A stretch of 64,000 nt of DNA from a virus: positions 62,001 to 126,000 of the IMG/VR virus record IMGVR_UViG_3300035180_002250; one strand, written 5' to 3'. Below are positions 27,642 to 36,961 of this stretch, in pieces. The stretch's first letter is position 1. Every line of letters begins with the position of its first letter. A model generated the notes under the pieces. The model saw nothing but the letters and a program-made list of their open reading frames with translations. It ran no database searches and was not told where the DNA came from. The position numbers were made by a program, and so were the translations under genes.

Positions 27642-27739
27642 AATTATCTCACCTAAATAGTTATGCTCCATGTCACAGTTAAACTCCTTACTACATAGTA
27701 TTGGTAGTCGTACTTATTTATTACAAATCTCCTGATATA

Positions 27740-27751
27740 TAATAAATAATG
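27740..27751 (-). promoter_or_regulatory. Putative late-type promoter, near-consensus CATTATTTATTA
   Basis: Minus-strand CATTATTTATTA differs in one base from the motif at 5089, 38594 and 50067. It lies about 100 bases before the 27641 start and would drive the terminase unit. Confidence 0.4.
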
Positions 27752-27794
27752 AAAACAAACATCTGTATTTTTAATAAAATAAAAACAGTGTTTC

Positions 27795-27803
27795 TGTTAT
27801 AAG
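27795..27803 (+). promoter_or_regulatory. Putative extended -10 promoter TGTTATAAG
   Basis: Fourth occurrence of the motif, 74 bases before the start of the gene that leads the reverse-transcriptase unit. Confidence 0.55.
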
Positions 27804-27876
27804 TATACGCCAAGTGACTCAGTTCTTCTATTTATTTATTAAGTCCATAATTTTTTTAATTGAAAGGAAAAGAAAC

Positions 27877-28677
27877 ATGATCCCAATAAGTGACTATAGT
27901 AAGATTACAGCCGTTGAGGAAACAACAACCCCACCTGAGGTCAGCAAACTATTTTCAAGTATTAATAGTGAGCTTCAGGTAGATGTACACAAAGTATTAA
28001 AATTTATAAAAATTGAAAATATGAGTACAAGGGGGGTCAAAACTTATAAGTATTTAATTCTAGTCAACAAAGTTAACTACTCAGATATTATACAACAAAA
28101 AATAAAAGAAATTTATAAAAACGCTGCACTAGTGAAAATAGAGACTAATAATGTAATTAATAAGCTATGTAAAAAGACAACCATTACAAATGACAACATA
28201 GCAAAATTATATACCTATCTACTTGAGTATTACATGTTGATACCTCTGGACACAAGTTTTAAAAATTATAACAGAGTTATTGACTATACCCTTAAATGGG
28301 TAATTGATACTAATAACTCATCAACACAACGTAACCCTGTAAGTATCTATATAATTAACTTATGGGTAGATGGTAAAAATATTAATACACAGTACTGCGG
28401 AATAGAGCACAGACTGTGCTATAGTGAAATACCTTATAAGTTTAGGAGAATGAATCAAACAATCCCACCATTGACTATGAATAGTTCCCAGACAATTGAA
28501 CAAACATTGTATGATGAGCTATTAACAAATGCATACCCTTTTTATAAAAAAGTATATGATGTAACAAAAACCTACAACCTATATAATAAATTACAGGTTG
28601 TTAAACAAATTTCCGATGAGTCACGCTTTCTTAAAACGGACATGAGTAATAGCACAAATGAGCTTGTTGCCTTCTAA
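27877..28677 (+). CDS. Hypothetical protein upstream of the reverse transcriptase, 266 aa
   Basis: Unrecognised. The start is the ATG at 27877, which has GAAAGGAAAAGAAAC upstream; an earlier in-frame start at 27814 has no such site. The sequence is rich in Ile, Tyr, Asn and Lys, with long helical stretches and no enzyme motif. It ends 15 bases before the reverse transcriptase gene, which has its own ribosome site (AAGGAGGGAATT). The tight pairing after a shared promoter suggests the two products work together, possibly as partner or substrate-binding protein; this is inference from position only. Confidence 0.65.
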   Translation: MIPISDYSKITAVEETTTPPEVSKLFSSINSELQVDVHKVLKFIKIENMSTRGVKTYKYLILVNKVNYSDIIQQKIKEIYKNAALVKIETNNVINKLCKKTTITNDNIAKLYTYLLEYYMLIPLDTSFKNYNRVIDYTLKWVIDTNNSSTQRNPVSIYIINLWVDGKNINTQYCGIEHRLCYSEIPYKFRRMNQTIPPLTMNSSQTIEQTLYDELLTNAYPFYKKVYDVTKTYNLYNKLQVVKQISDESRFLKTDMSNSTNELVAF

Positions 28678-28692
28678 AGGAGGGAATTCGTA

Positions 28693-30006
28693 ATGCAAAA
28701 TCAAACTAGTGTATATAAAGTTAAAGAAGTTGATGTAGCTGAAGAAGAACTTATAAACGCAAACAACTCTATTCCTGTGATCGCAAACAACTTCCAGGAT
28801 TTGCACACTCTATTAGGAGTGAAAACAAACCTTATCTCTTATTACTATAATAAAAGAGACAAACACCAAACTTTGGTAAAAGTTGGAAAACGTGAGACCT
28901 ATAATTCAGCATACGGATTAAAACTGATCCAGAAGAAAATGATATATAAGATTTTTGAACCGATGTTAAATATAACGCCAAACGATCATATGCTTGCGTA
29001 TATAAAAGGAAGAAATTTCTATACCAAGCTAAAAGAAGACTGCACAAAACATGACTACATTGTAAAATTTGATCTCAAAAAGTATTACGATTCAATAACA
29101 AAAAAGCATATCGTAGATACTATTGAAAGTTTCGGTGTGCCCCATAAAGCGGCAAAGTTAATCTCCCATTACTGCGTAGTGAAAAGGGTAATAACAAAGA
29201 AGGATGGAACCACCAAAACGGTGGAAACTTTACAACAAGGCAGCCCTTGCAGCCCTATTATTGCAAACTTAGTAGGGTATAAATATATTGATGCACCTCT
29301 AATGCAGTATATTAAGGAGAACCTACCAGGGTACAGATACGAGTATATACGATTTTCTGATAACGTACTTCTCTGTTTAACAGCGCCAAACGACGGAAAC
29401 GTAGTAGATACTGAGAAAGATGAGAAAACACGGCAGGCCATCACCAAGTACCTAAACGCTGCCCATACCATTCTTGGTAACGGGTATTTCCGATATCATG
29501 ATGTAGACGTGACAAGTAAGAAACATCCAAAGAAACACCAAAAATTTCTAGGTGTGATCCTAAATGAAGTGGCCCGTATAGATTTGAAAATTTTCAGAAG
29601 ACTACGAGCAACCCTGTTCAACTGCCTGAAGGGAGACATACTGTCTGAGGCAAAAAAATATTTCAGAGAAGAAACGGACTTCCACTTCGAAGACACAAAC
29701 CAATGCTTTCTGGTTACAGATGAGGATATTATCAAAAAATTCTTCCAGGTGATGACCGGAAAGATTGCGTACATTAAGCAGGTAAGTTCCAAGCAGTATA
29801 CGGAACTGTATAACATGTTGGCTTTAGTAAAACTGATACATAAAGAATATTCAAGAATATTTGAAACCTCCAGACATAGGGAAAATGATGGCAGATTAAA
29901 AGAATATTTGTTCGATATAGTAAAGAATTACAAAAATTATGAAGAAGTTGTTACACAGCTAACTCTGTTAGAATCTCCTGCAGTCTATGCTGAAGAGACA
30001 ACTTAA
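28693..30006 (+). CDS. Reverse transcriptase, retron-like, with FSDN active site
   Basis: A 437-residue reverse transcriptase. Palm motif A is KFDLKKYYDSI (D127), motif B is QQGSPCSPIIANLV (about 181-194), and the usual YxDD box is replaced by RFSDN (FSDN 221-224), so the second Asp is Asn. Motif D/E-like KFLGVILN resembles the retron VTGLVVN segment, and the N-terminal LGVKTNLISYYY resembles retron RT0. The QGSPxSP form excludes the DGR type (SQ). No msr-msd-like RNA is evident upstream. Possible roles are antiviral or superinfection exclusion, or an untemplated polymerase. The D-to-N change may alter metal use or weaken catalysis. Confidence 0.85.
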   Translation: MQNQTSVYKVKEVDVAEEELINANNSIPVIANNFQDLHTLLGVKTNLISYYYNKRDKHQTLVKVGKRETYNSAYGLKLIQKKMIYKIFEPMLNITPNDHMLAYIKGRNFYTKLKEDCTKHDYIVKFDLKKYYDSITKKHIVDTIESFGVPHKAAKLISHYCVVKRVITKKDGTTKTVETLQQGSPCSPIIANLVGYKYIDAPLMQYIKENLPGYRYEYIRFSDNVLLCLTAPNDGNVVDTEKDEKTRQAITKYLNAAHTILGNGYFRYHDVDVTSKKHPKKHQKFLGVILNEVARIDLKIFRRLRATLFNCLKGDILSEAKKYFREETDFHFEDTNQCFLVTDEDIIKKFFQVMTGKIAYIKQVSSKQYTELYNMLALVKLIHKEYSRIFETSRHRENDGRLKEYLFDIVKNYKNYEEVVTQLTLLESPAVYAEETT

Positions 30007-30054
30007 TCATACAAGATTTAGAAAAATGAAAAATATTAATTAAAACAACTGGGA

Positions 30055-30099
30055 TTTGTGTGCATTATATTATAAAAAAATTAACATAATGCACACAAA
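30055..30099 (+). promoter_or_regulatory. Hairpin covering the ribosome site of the 30108 gene
   Basis: TTTGTGTGCATTAT pairs perfectly with ATAATGCACACAAA (14 bp). The last bases of the 3' arm belong to AAAGG, the only ribosome-site-like sequence before the ATG at 30108. Folding would hide it, so translational control is plausible. It may also act as a weak terminator after the reverse transcriptase gene. Confidence 0.5.
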
Positions 30100-30107
30100 G
30101 GCCCCTT

Positions 30108-30458
30108 ATGCCAAAAAATATATCCCCAACTTTAACAGACCTCGATAGCATATCGACAGATATTAGTAACCAATTAGTTCCAAAAGAACCATGTCATAAG
30201 TGTGGTAAAACTAGGTGGGTAATAGATGATGATCCGTACACCTGGGTTTGCCTGAATTGCAATAACTTAATAATGTTAAACTATGGCAAACTTATTCAAC
30301 AAATAGATATAATATATAGCAATCCAGTAAGACGTAACGACTATGTAAAATCTATAAAATCAGGGACTATAAAACTTAAAAAGAAAGATGATATAAAACA
30401 AATTAAATTTGATAAATACCTAAAAGATATCAGAGAAGGTAAAAACAATGCCAGATAA
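30108..30458 (+). CDS. Zinc-ribbon protein, 116 aa
   Basis: A small protein with a two-part zinc ribbon, CHKCGK (about residues 34-39) and CLNCNN (about 54-59), separated by a Trp-containing strand pair. The C-terminal half is very Lys-rich and helical, suitable for nucleic-acid binding. The gene overlaps the RuvC-type gene by 11 bases. The ribosome site is partly inside the hairpin at 30055-30099. Family unknown; a transcription or recombination accessory is possible. Confidence 0.65.
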   Translation: MPKNISPTLTDLDSISTDISNQLVPKEPCHKCGKTRWVIDDDPYTWVCLNCNNLIMLNYGKLIQQIDIIYSNPVRRNDYVKSIKSGTIKLKKKDDIKQIKFDKYLKDIREGKNNAR

Positions 30459-31158
30459 CTATATTTTTTTAGGTATAGACCCTTCAATAAAAAACACTGG
30501 ATTATGCATTTTAAAAATAATTAATAATTCTATTATTATATCTTTATATGATATTTCCAACTATACTAAAATACCAAAAGATAAAATAAAAAGGTACACA
30601 GTAATATCAAATAGCGTGAAAAATATCTTAGCTACTGAAATAGGCAGTTTGGATAATTTTAATTTATTTATAGGGTATGAAGATTATTCTTACCATAGTA
30701 CTAATAAATCATTTTCACTTGGTGAACTTGGTGGGTGCCTTAAAACTACTATAATATCTTATCAAGAAACAAATGCTAACCATATACTACAAAGTGAATT
30801 ACTGTTAGTACCTCCAACAAAATTAAAACAATTTGCTACAGGTACTGGAACTGCAACAAAATCAATGATGATTAACGCTTTTCTTAATACAGTTAATTTA
30901 AATTTACTTAACCATACAAATAAAAATAGCATTGCTATTTTATACAACAGCAATGCTATTACTGAAAGTACAAACTTTACCAATAATACTATTGGTGTCA
31001 CCGATGACTGTGCCGATGCCTATTTTTTAGCTGAATTTTCTTATATAAACTATGTATCTAACAATTCCTCATCCCCAGATTCCAGTACTCGGTATACTGT
31101 GGCTCATCTTAGAAATAAAGTTAACGTCGTTGTCCCAACTGATCCCCTATTCCTCTAA
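30448..31158 (+). CDS. RuvC-like Holliday junction resolvase
   Basis: A 236-residue RNase H-fold endonuclease. Catalytic acids are visible in GIDPSIKNTGL (first Asp, about residue 9), IGYEDYSY (Glu, about 74) and GVTDDCADAYFLAEF (last Asp pair, about 190). The order and spacing match RuvC and its phage relatives, which resolve branched DNA before packaging. The segment between the second and third acids is longer than in RuvC. The C-terminal tail is Ser-rich. It follows the zinc-ribbon gene by overlap, and its 3' end overlaps the converging gene at 31147 by 12 bases. Confidence 0.8.
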   Translation: MPDNYIFLGIDPSIKNTGLCILKIINNSIIISLYDISNYTKIPKDKIKRYTVISNSVKNILATEIGSLDNFNLFIGYEDYSYHSTNKSFSLGELGGCLKTTIISYQETNANHILQSELLLVPPTKLKQFATGTGTATKSMMINAFLNTVNLNLLNHTNKNSIAILYNSNAITESTNFTNNTIGVTDDCADAYFLAEFSYINYVSNNSSSPDSSTRYTVAHLRNKVNVVVPTDPLFL

Positions 31159-31579
31159 TAAATCTCCTTTAAGGATCGTATATGGTCCAGCATCATGTAC
31201 ACCACTGTTCTTTAGCTCATGTTGTACCAATTTCTCATCCATTTCTGTAATCTTATTTTCCACTAATGATACTATTGAACGTAAATTATCATACATTCCC
31301 TTGGTACTACCATAAACTAATAATGATTGTGGTGTATCAACTACCTGTTTCTGATTAACTACTACTGTAGTAAGGGGGTAATACAGTATTAGTAGAACTG
31401 TTGTCTAATTCGGGTATTCCCAAGTTTAAATTAGTATCTGCCCCACCATTTATTACTGCCATGGCAACATTATATACAATAGTACCATAATACGAAGATA
31501 TTTTTCCTTCGGTACATATGCTATTATAGTTTTCCAATAATAAGTTGTTTAATAGCAAACAAGGATTTATAGTACTCAT
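31147..31579 (-). pseudogene. Gene split by a +1 shift at a CCCCC run
   Basis: The minus-strand frame from ATG 31579 codes for 74 residues and stops at 31355. In the +1 frame, coding clearly goes on: VVVNQKQVVDTPQSLLVYGS and a charged helix (NKITEMDEKLVQH) up to GDLLEE and a stop at 31147. The two frames overlap at CCCCC (plus 31374-31378) in GTATTACCCCCTTAC. Removing one C would join them into a protein of about 143 residues. The second frame has no good start of its own near the junction. This is either a programmed +1 shift, a natural one-base mutation or a sequencing error. Product function is unknown; it follows the tail fibre gene. Confidence 0.6.
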
Positions 31580-31614
31580 AAATTTATCTACGCTCTCAAT
31601 ATTATTTATTATAT

Positions 31615-32286
31615 TTATGCTGCTACTTTAAACCAAATATCCCCATCAACTCCTCCGGATGGAGCAGACGTAGAAATCGTAAACCCTGAATGGTATGTAG
31701 AACTTAACACCTTATGCTGAGTAGGTGGAACTGATACGTTCGCAGTACCATCAAAATTAACACCATTTATTTGCCTTGCTGTTGTCAACTTGGATGCAGA
31801 GTATACATACTTATCAGCATCCCTTGTGTTATCAACATTTCCAAGACCAACCATTAACGCTGTAATACCACTTACATTACCTGTGAATGTGGGGCTATTT
31901 ACAGGAGCCTTGGTATTATCATAAATAGTAATATTGGCAGTACCATCAAAATTAACACCATTTATTTGCCTTGCAGTTGTAAGCTTAGTAGCAGATAATA
32001 CCTCTTTATTTACGTCTGCTGTGTTATCTACATTACCTAGCCCAACCATCGATGCTGTAATACCACTCACTGTACCTGTAAATGTAGGACTATTAATGGG
32101 TGCCTTTGTAGTCAATGACGATTGCACAGATTCAACTTGCGTCTTTAACCAAGTTGTTCTATTGGCTAACTGTCGCGGTTGAATATTTGCTACACCATCT
32201 GTACCCCCAGATACTCTGTCAGTAACCTCGATTAAATATACACCAGACTCCCACGTTGCCGATTCTGTTATAAAAGACATATACAC
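31615..32286 (-). CDS. Tail fibre protein with tandem repeats
   Basis: A 223-residue protein with two tandem repeats of about 57 residues. Each repeat has NSPTFTG, VGLGNVDNT and LTTARQINGVNFDGTAN, the sequence type common in tail fibres and in collar fibres of many phages. The C-terminal SAPSGGVDGDIWFKV is another typical fibre ending. Role: host recognition at the distal tail. The repeats are also visible as DNA repeats and could be a site of recombination between fibre genes. It comes at the 3' end of the baseplate operon. Confidence 0.85.
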   Translation of the reverse strand: MYMSFITESATWESGVYLIEVTDRVSGGTDGVANIQPRQLANRTTWLKTQVESVQSSLTTKAPINSPTFTGTVSGITASMVGLGNVDNTADVNKEVLSATKLTTARQINGVNFDGTANITIYDNTKAPVNSPTFTGNVSGITALMVGLGNVDNTRDADKYVYSASKLTTARQINGVNFDGTANVSVPPTQHKVLSSTYHSGFTISTSAPSGGVDGDIWFKVAA

Positions 32287-32345
32287 CTCACTATTAAAAT
32301 AATTGTATAAAATATATTACCATATAGACAAATCTCATACTAGAG

Positions 32346-32840
32346 TTATGCTGTATAAAATTTTATTGACCAAGCTCCAGAAAATGCCATATCGCTATTT
32401 TTTGTAATTGGACCATATACCCTCCTACTAAACAGACCATTACTTGTAGTAACTAACCCATATTCAGTTACAACAACTCCATTAATTTGCTCATATCCTA
32501 AATACCAATTAAATTTAACTGTAGATAAATCTGGGTATTCCACTGAAGTAAAGGGTAAATACGTAGGTGATGTAAGTGACATATCAGAAATATCAGCAGG
32601 GTCAGCACCCGTGCCCAATCCAATTTTTGTTATAGGTAACCCAGTACCACCTATTAAAGTTGCTAATATAGTTTTTGAATTAGCTACAATTAAATTGTGA
32701 TCAGTATATTCAGTTATCAACTTATTCTGCCTATCTAATATTCTTAAATAGAACATACCATCACATAGTGGTACTAAGTGTTTTTCATAGCATGTAATAC
32801 CACTTGTTGATTTCTGCTTTATACTCGTACAGTTATTCAT
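32346..32840 (-). CDS. Tail fibre/baseplate-associated protein
   Basis: A 164-residue protein. I start at the ATG at 32840, where AAGGGG lies six bases upstream; the in-frame start at 32864 is weaker. The segment ITKIGLGTGADPADISDMSL, followed by FTSVEYPD, FNWYLGYEQ, GVVVTEYGL and a final beta strand, is characteristic of small tail-fibre or baseplate beta-sandwich proteins found before fibre genes in Gram-positive phages. Role: probably fibre attachment or receptor binding. It lies between the 690-residue baseplate protein and the fibre gene. Confidence 0.7.
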   Translation of the reverse strand: MNNCTSIKQKSTSGITCYEKHLVPLCDGMFYLRILDRQNKLITEYTDHNLIVANSKTILATLIGGTGLPITKIGLGTGADPADISDMSLTSPTYLPFTSVEYPDLSTVKFNWYLGYEQINGVVVTEYGLVTTSNGLFSRRVYGPITKNSDMAFSGAWSIKFYTA

Positions 32841-32897
32841 AATGTACCCCTTAATGTTTAACATTAAACAGTAAAATACAACTAAAATAAAAACTGC

Positions 32898-34970
32898 TCA
32901 AGACCCTAAATAAATTACATCCAATATAAAATCTGTGTCTATTATAATTTCATTCAAAGAAGAATAAGCCATAGCACTATTATATAAATAACCACCAGTA
33001 TAATAATTATTTTCTGGTGATAATATTTCTTCTGCAACATCTACTGTACCACTACTAATATATTCTATTTCTTCATGAGATGCTAAAGTATAAATATAAT
33101 AATAATGCCCATTATAAAATCCGGAACCATTATACATAATGTAGGTTTCTGGGTCTACACCACTGTATGATACTGCATCTTCCGATACGCTTAACCCCCC
33201 AACCACTGGAGCAACTTCGTGACATGCCAATGGACCAGGGATATCATAGTTGATACTGTTATCATAAGAGTACACGCCATCATAAAAATAAGTACCAGGA
33301 TTTTGAGCTACTTCAGACATTAGCATGTCTGCACTAAACTTATTTAGATAGTCCTCACCTACTGATTTACTTTCATAAATTATAGGATTGAATAGTATAT
33401 CAAGTACATAATTAACATAGCAAGGAAATCCACTTTTAAGTGAATTTAATAATTCACGTATATTTGTTGTATAGTATTGATAGCTATATAAAGTTAAAAT
33501 AACCCTGATATAAAAAAGATTATATTTTAAAATATTATGAATTACCTGGTATAACCACTGCTCTTCTGGGTAATTACTATATTTATTAGCTCTATACCAA
33601 TTATTTATATAAGTTAAACTATTCTCTTGTGGAACTAATGCTCGCTCACTATCATTATCAAAATCATACTCATATATTTCGTGATCAAACTCCGTAAATA
33701 ACCATGTAGGAAAGCGTACACCACTTAACCAATTAGTGGATATAAGGTTATTAAAATATTTATATGGGCCGTAAGTATATTCACTATCATATAATAGTGT
33801 CCCATCGAACACTTTAATAGGCATACTTAGACTATCACTATTATCAGGATACACCTGTGTATATTTATATCCACCTGAATATAAAGTACTCCCATCATAG
33901 TATACAGAATCATCATCTATAACACGATTACACCAACTATCAATCAGTTGATATGGTACTTTCTGTGACGAGTACCAATTAGGTGTAGTAACATAATCAT
34001 ATGCGTATACCCACTTACATAGCAATTGACCTATATGTAGTACGTCACCTACTTGTACTATAGGTTCAGTGTAGAATGGAACATTGTATACCTGTTTATC
34101 CGTTATAATCTTACGAGGTGATACTTTATCAGAGTTATCTTTTATCTCAGTTACAATTTCATAATCAACATTACAAAATGGTACACCAGCCAATATATTT
34201 ATAGCTGTTTCAATATTAAATATCGATTTTATGTTAGTGAAAAAGAACTGTAATGCCAATATTAGTAATTTGTAATCATTACTATCTACCTCTTTATTAT
34301 ATAAATATGTTCCATATTTGTTATAAATATTATACTCATTTAATACTACATCTATGCCCCATAAAAGTATATAAATATGGTTTTTTCTAGTAGTTCCAGG
34401 TATGTAATTATAGGTTACATAAGTATTATCCGTTATTGCTTGATCATTAAATATGTCAACATAAAAAACTATCTTATTATTAATTATATCAACTATATAA
34501 TCAATAGATTCTTCTATAATTACTGATGGATTAAGTAAATAATTACATAAGTATTTAATTGTAAGCTTATTAGAACAATCAATGGGGTACTCAATATAAG
34601 ACAATTCTTTTTGATAAACATATGTATCGTATGAATAGCGTGATCCATCATTACATACGTATGTCGCCAACTCGCTATCAAATATTATATATTTATAATA
34701 ATTTTTATACTCAACTGGTATATTAACTATTGACGACGCCAGAATAGATCGATATAATTCATTTAATTTATCACTTATTATACTTGTTTCTGCAATATAT
34801 TCAGTATTTAATACATTTATATCTTTATAATATTCTTGCCAAAATGACCCTAATAATTTAAAAACACTATTACTAATAGAGTAAGAGTTAGCATAGTACC
34901 CTTGTAAATTACAAACACTTTCCGGGGGAACTATCGTATTATTTATGTACCTATGAAAAGATATATCCAT
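32898..34970 (-). CDS. Large baseplate-region structural protein, 690 aa
   Basis: Unrecognised by family. The composition is extreme: rich in Tyr, Ile, Asn and Asp with many YY and YN pairs, typical of tail adhesion or baseplate wedge proteins in AT-rich phages. The N-terminal 60 residues (FWQEYYKDINVLN) look helical and resemble the attachment region of baseplate wedge partners. The C-terminal part contains short repeats of YYDG/YSYD/YNG type (FYDGVYSYD, MYNGSGFYNG, YYTGGYLYN), perhaps repeated beta hairpins. Its neighbours are the gp6/J-like and fibre genes, so a place at the baseplate periphery is likely. Confidence 0.65.
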   Translation of the reverse strand: MDISFHRYINNTIVPPESVCNLQGYYANSYSISNSVFKLLGSFWQEYYKDINVLNTEYIAETSIISDKLNELYRSILASSIVNIPVEYKNYYKYIIFDSELATYVCNDGSRYSYDTYVYQKELSYIEYPIDCSNKLTIKYLCNYLLNPSVIIEESIDYIVDIINNKIVFYVDIFNDQAITDNTYVTYNYIPGTTRKNHIYILLWGIDVVLNEYNIYNKYGTYLYNKEVDSNDYKLLILALQFFFTNIKSIFNIETAINILAGVPFCNVDYEIVTEIKDNSDKVSPRKIITDKQVYNVPFYTEPIVQVGDVLHIGQLLCKWVYAYDYVTTPNWYSSQKVPYQLIDSWCNRVIDDDSVYYDGSTLYSGGYKYTQVYPDNSDSLSMPIKVFDGTLLYDSEYTYGPYKYFNNLISTNWLSGVRFPTWLFTEFDHEIYEYDFDNDSERALVPQENSLTYINNWYRANKYSNYPEEQWLYQVIHNILKYNLFYIRVILTLYSYQYYTTNIRELLNSLKSGFPCYVNYVLDILFNPIIYESKSVGEDYLNKFSADMLMSEVAQNPGTYFYDGVYSYDNSINYDIPGPLACHEVAPVVGGLSVSEDAVSYSGVDPETYIMYNGSGFYNGHYYYIYTLASHEEIEYISSGTVDVAEEILSPENNYYTGGYLYNSAMAYSSLNEIIIDTDFILDVIYLGS

Positions 34971-35004
34971 GTGTATTAATTATGCCTGTGAGATACAAAC
35001 TTTA

Positions 35005-36945
35005 TCAATTATAATTCACAGAACTTACATTGATATGCACGTTTTCCGCATCGATAAAACTCTGCACTGTATTTAATGTTACCTGTAGGTTTGTTACATT
35101 GATTGCTTTCAACATATCAGATAGAGATAAGTTATTTACAGCCGTGTACTCTACAGTATTAAAAGTATCCGGATCGCGTAATGATAAAGTTATCGTTACT
35201 GGTAATGCTACGCTGCTTATAGAAGCTGCATTCTCATATAAATAGCCTATTAAATTATAAATTGTAAAATCCGTAATTACTTTTAACGTACTAAAATAAG
35301 TAACAACTGCTTGCTTAATATTATCCTCATAAGTATTTATATAACTATACTTAATCTCTACTGATATATCCACGTAAAAAGAAAGCACATAAGAAGTTTT
35401 TATTAAAGGATCAAAACATACAACTCTATTTATGTCATTAAATATGTATGCATATACTTCATTATACACATTACTTCCTACATACTCCAATTCAACAGCA
35501 CCAACTACCCCACCAGCATACTCTGAAGTAACTGTTATATATGGTTTAAAAGGTATAGCGCAGTATTCAGTTTGATTACGTGCAGTTAACAAATATGGAA
35601 CTTTTCGGTATGCAAAGTCTGTATCCACATATATACTTTTTATATTAATATTTTGGAGCACTGTACCCACAGTTACAGTTAAACCTTTAACCGGTTTCAA
35701 AACCGTGTTACTGTCAGGAAGTATATCAGATACTACTTTTATAATAGTAAAATATCCGGAACCTTTTGGATCTAATATTGGCTTGAAATCATTAGCTGTA
35801 AGTTCTAACACCCTATCCGAATGCATCAATGGATAGATGTTACCACCAGTGGTATCCCCCACAGTGAATATACCTGTATCTGCAATAGTGACAGTACTAT
35901 TTGGTAGTTCATTCGTAGTGATACATAATGTACCCTCAACAGCCCTATAATCTCTAACTGCCATAATGTCAGCTATCGTTGTCCCAATTGCAGATACATC
36001 TAAAGAGTATACCTCTGTATCCCCCAACTTATAGGTGCTGACCTTACTTTTATATCTTGTTAAATTAGTAGAAATGTACACATCCGCTTTATTACCTACA
36101 TGCAATGATGTCCCAGTCTCAACCTGCACAATATCACGTAACTGTTCCGCATCCCCATACCCTGCAACATATATATTTTTTATGTCACTAAATTTATCTA
36201 ACAGTACAGTGCGTATTGCTCTTTGAGAAATAAATTCCCTTGTTGTAATAACTTGTGAAGTCCTACGTATAAAATCTTCATCAGACTCTTGTGGGTACCC
36301 TAATGTTACAATTGATAAAAATTCTGCCCGCAGATAATAAATAGAATTGATTGCTGAAATTATCTCATAGTATGGTTGGGTATCAGCAGGTTCCAACTTT
36401 GATAAAACCGTTGATTCCAATGTTAAATCATAATAATATTCAATTTTATATCTATTAGTATTATAGTATTCATTAAGTAAATTAGGAGAAATAACCACGG
36501 GTAGAATATTATCAGGTATTTCAAACTTTATTTTATTTATACTAAATGAACTATTATTATTATTAATCTCTAAATACTCAATTTGTTTATTAAAATATAA
36601 CCTAACAATACATTCCGTTTTTCGCCCAACTCCTCTGCTAACAAACCAATTACTCAAAATCATATCTATAATCTTTGAGTATTCCTCACTACCAATGCGA
36701 TCTTTAACCTTATTAGCATATGCTATACTCGAATACGCCTTTGCACGTTCAGTAACATCATCAAATAATACATAAAGTAGCGCCAATGGTTTTATGATAA
36801 CATCATATATTGCTGTACCAGGCTCAAGAGAACCATTAAACCCAGCATCCTTTAAAAACTGAACTAAGAATGATTGGGACTGCATAAAAGCTGTTTGGTT
36901 CATCGAAGGAGTGTATGTAACATTTGTTAAATCATTAATACCCAT
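35005..36945 (-). CDS. Baseplate wedge protein, gp6/J-like
   Basis: About 646 residues. The stretch SDEDFIRRTSQVITTREFIS followed by QRAIRTVLLDKF and IYVAGYGDAEQLRD is the signature of baseplate J/gp6-type wedge proteins of myoviruses such as SPO1-like phages. The N-terminus (FLKDAGFNGSLEPGTAIYDV) also fits. The start is uncertain: I prefer the ATG at 36945, 17 bases after the upstream stop, but an in-frame GTG at 36987 would add 14 residues and overlap that gene. Role: forms the ring that links hub and fibres and changes shape on contraction. It lies directly after the gp25-like gene, the common order. Confidence 0.8.
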   Translation of the reverse strand: MGINDLTNVTYTPSMNQTAFMQSQSFLVQFLKDAGFNGSLEPGTAIYDVIIKPLALLYVLFDDVTERAKAYSSIAYANKVKDRIGSEEYSKIIDMILSNWFVSRGVGRKTECIVRLYFNKQIEYLEINNNNSSFSINKIKFEIPDNILPVVISPNLLNEYYNTNRYKIEYYYDLTLESTVLSKLEPADTQPYYEIISAINSIYYLRAEFLSIVTLGYPQESDEDFIRRTSQVITTREFISQRAIRTVLLDKFSDIKNIYVAGYGDAEQLRDIVQVETGTSLHVGNKADVYISTNLTRYKSKVSTYKLGDTEVYSLDVSAIGTTIADIMAVRDYRAVEGTLCITTNELPNSTVTIADTGIFTVGDTTGGNIYPLMHSDRVLELTANDFKPILDPKGSGYFTIIKVVSDILPDSNTVLKPVKGLTVTVGTVLQNINIKSIYVDTDFAYRKVPYLLTARNQTEYCAIPFKPYITVTSEYAGGVVGAVELEYVGSNVYNEVYAYIFNDINRVVCFDPLIKTSYVLSFYVDISVEIKYSYINTYEDNIKQAVVTYFSTLKVITDFTIYNLIGYLYENAASISSVALPVTITLSLRDPDTFNTVEYTAVNNLSLSDMLKAINVTNLQVTLNTVQSFIDAENVHINVSSVNYN

Positions 36946-36961
36946 AAAATTAGCCCAGTAG

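Noticed and set aside
27680-27876. Retron msr-msd RNA upstream of the reverse transcriptase unit
   Set aside because: No long inverted repeat with a priming guanosine context was seen; only a short hairpin at the promoter candidate.
31615-32286. Diversity-generating retroelement target in the repeated fibre gene
   Set aside because: The reverse transcriptase has the QGSPxSP form, not the DGR SQ form, and no template/variable repeat pair with adenine-directed changes was found; the repeats are ordinary fibre repeats.
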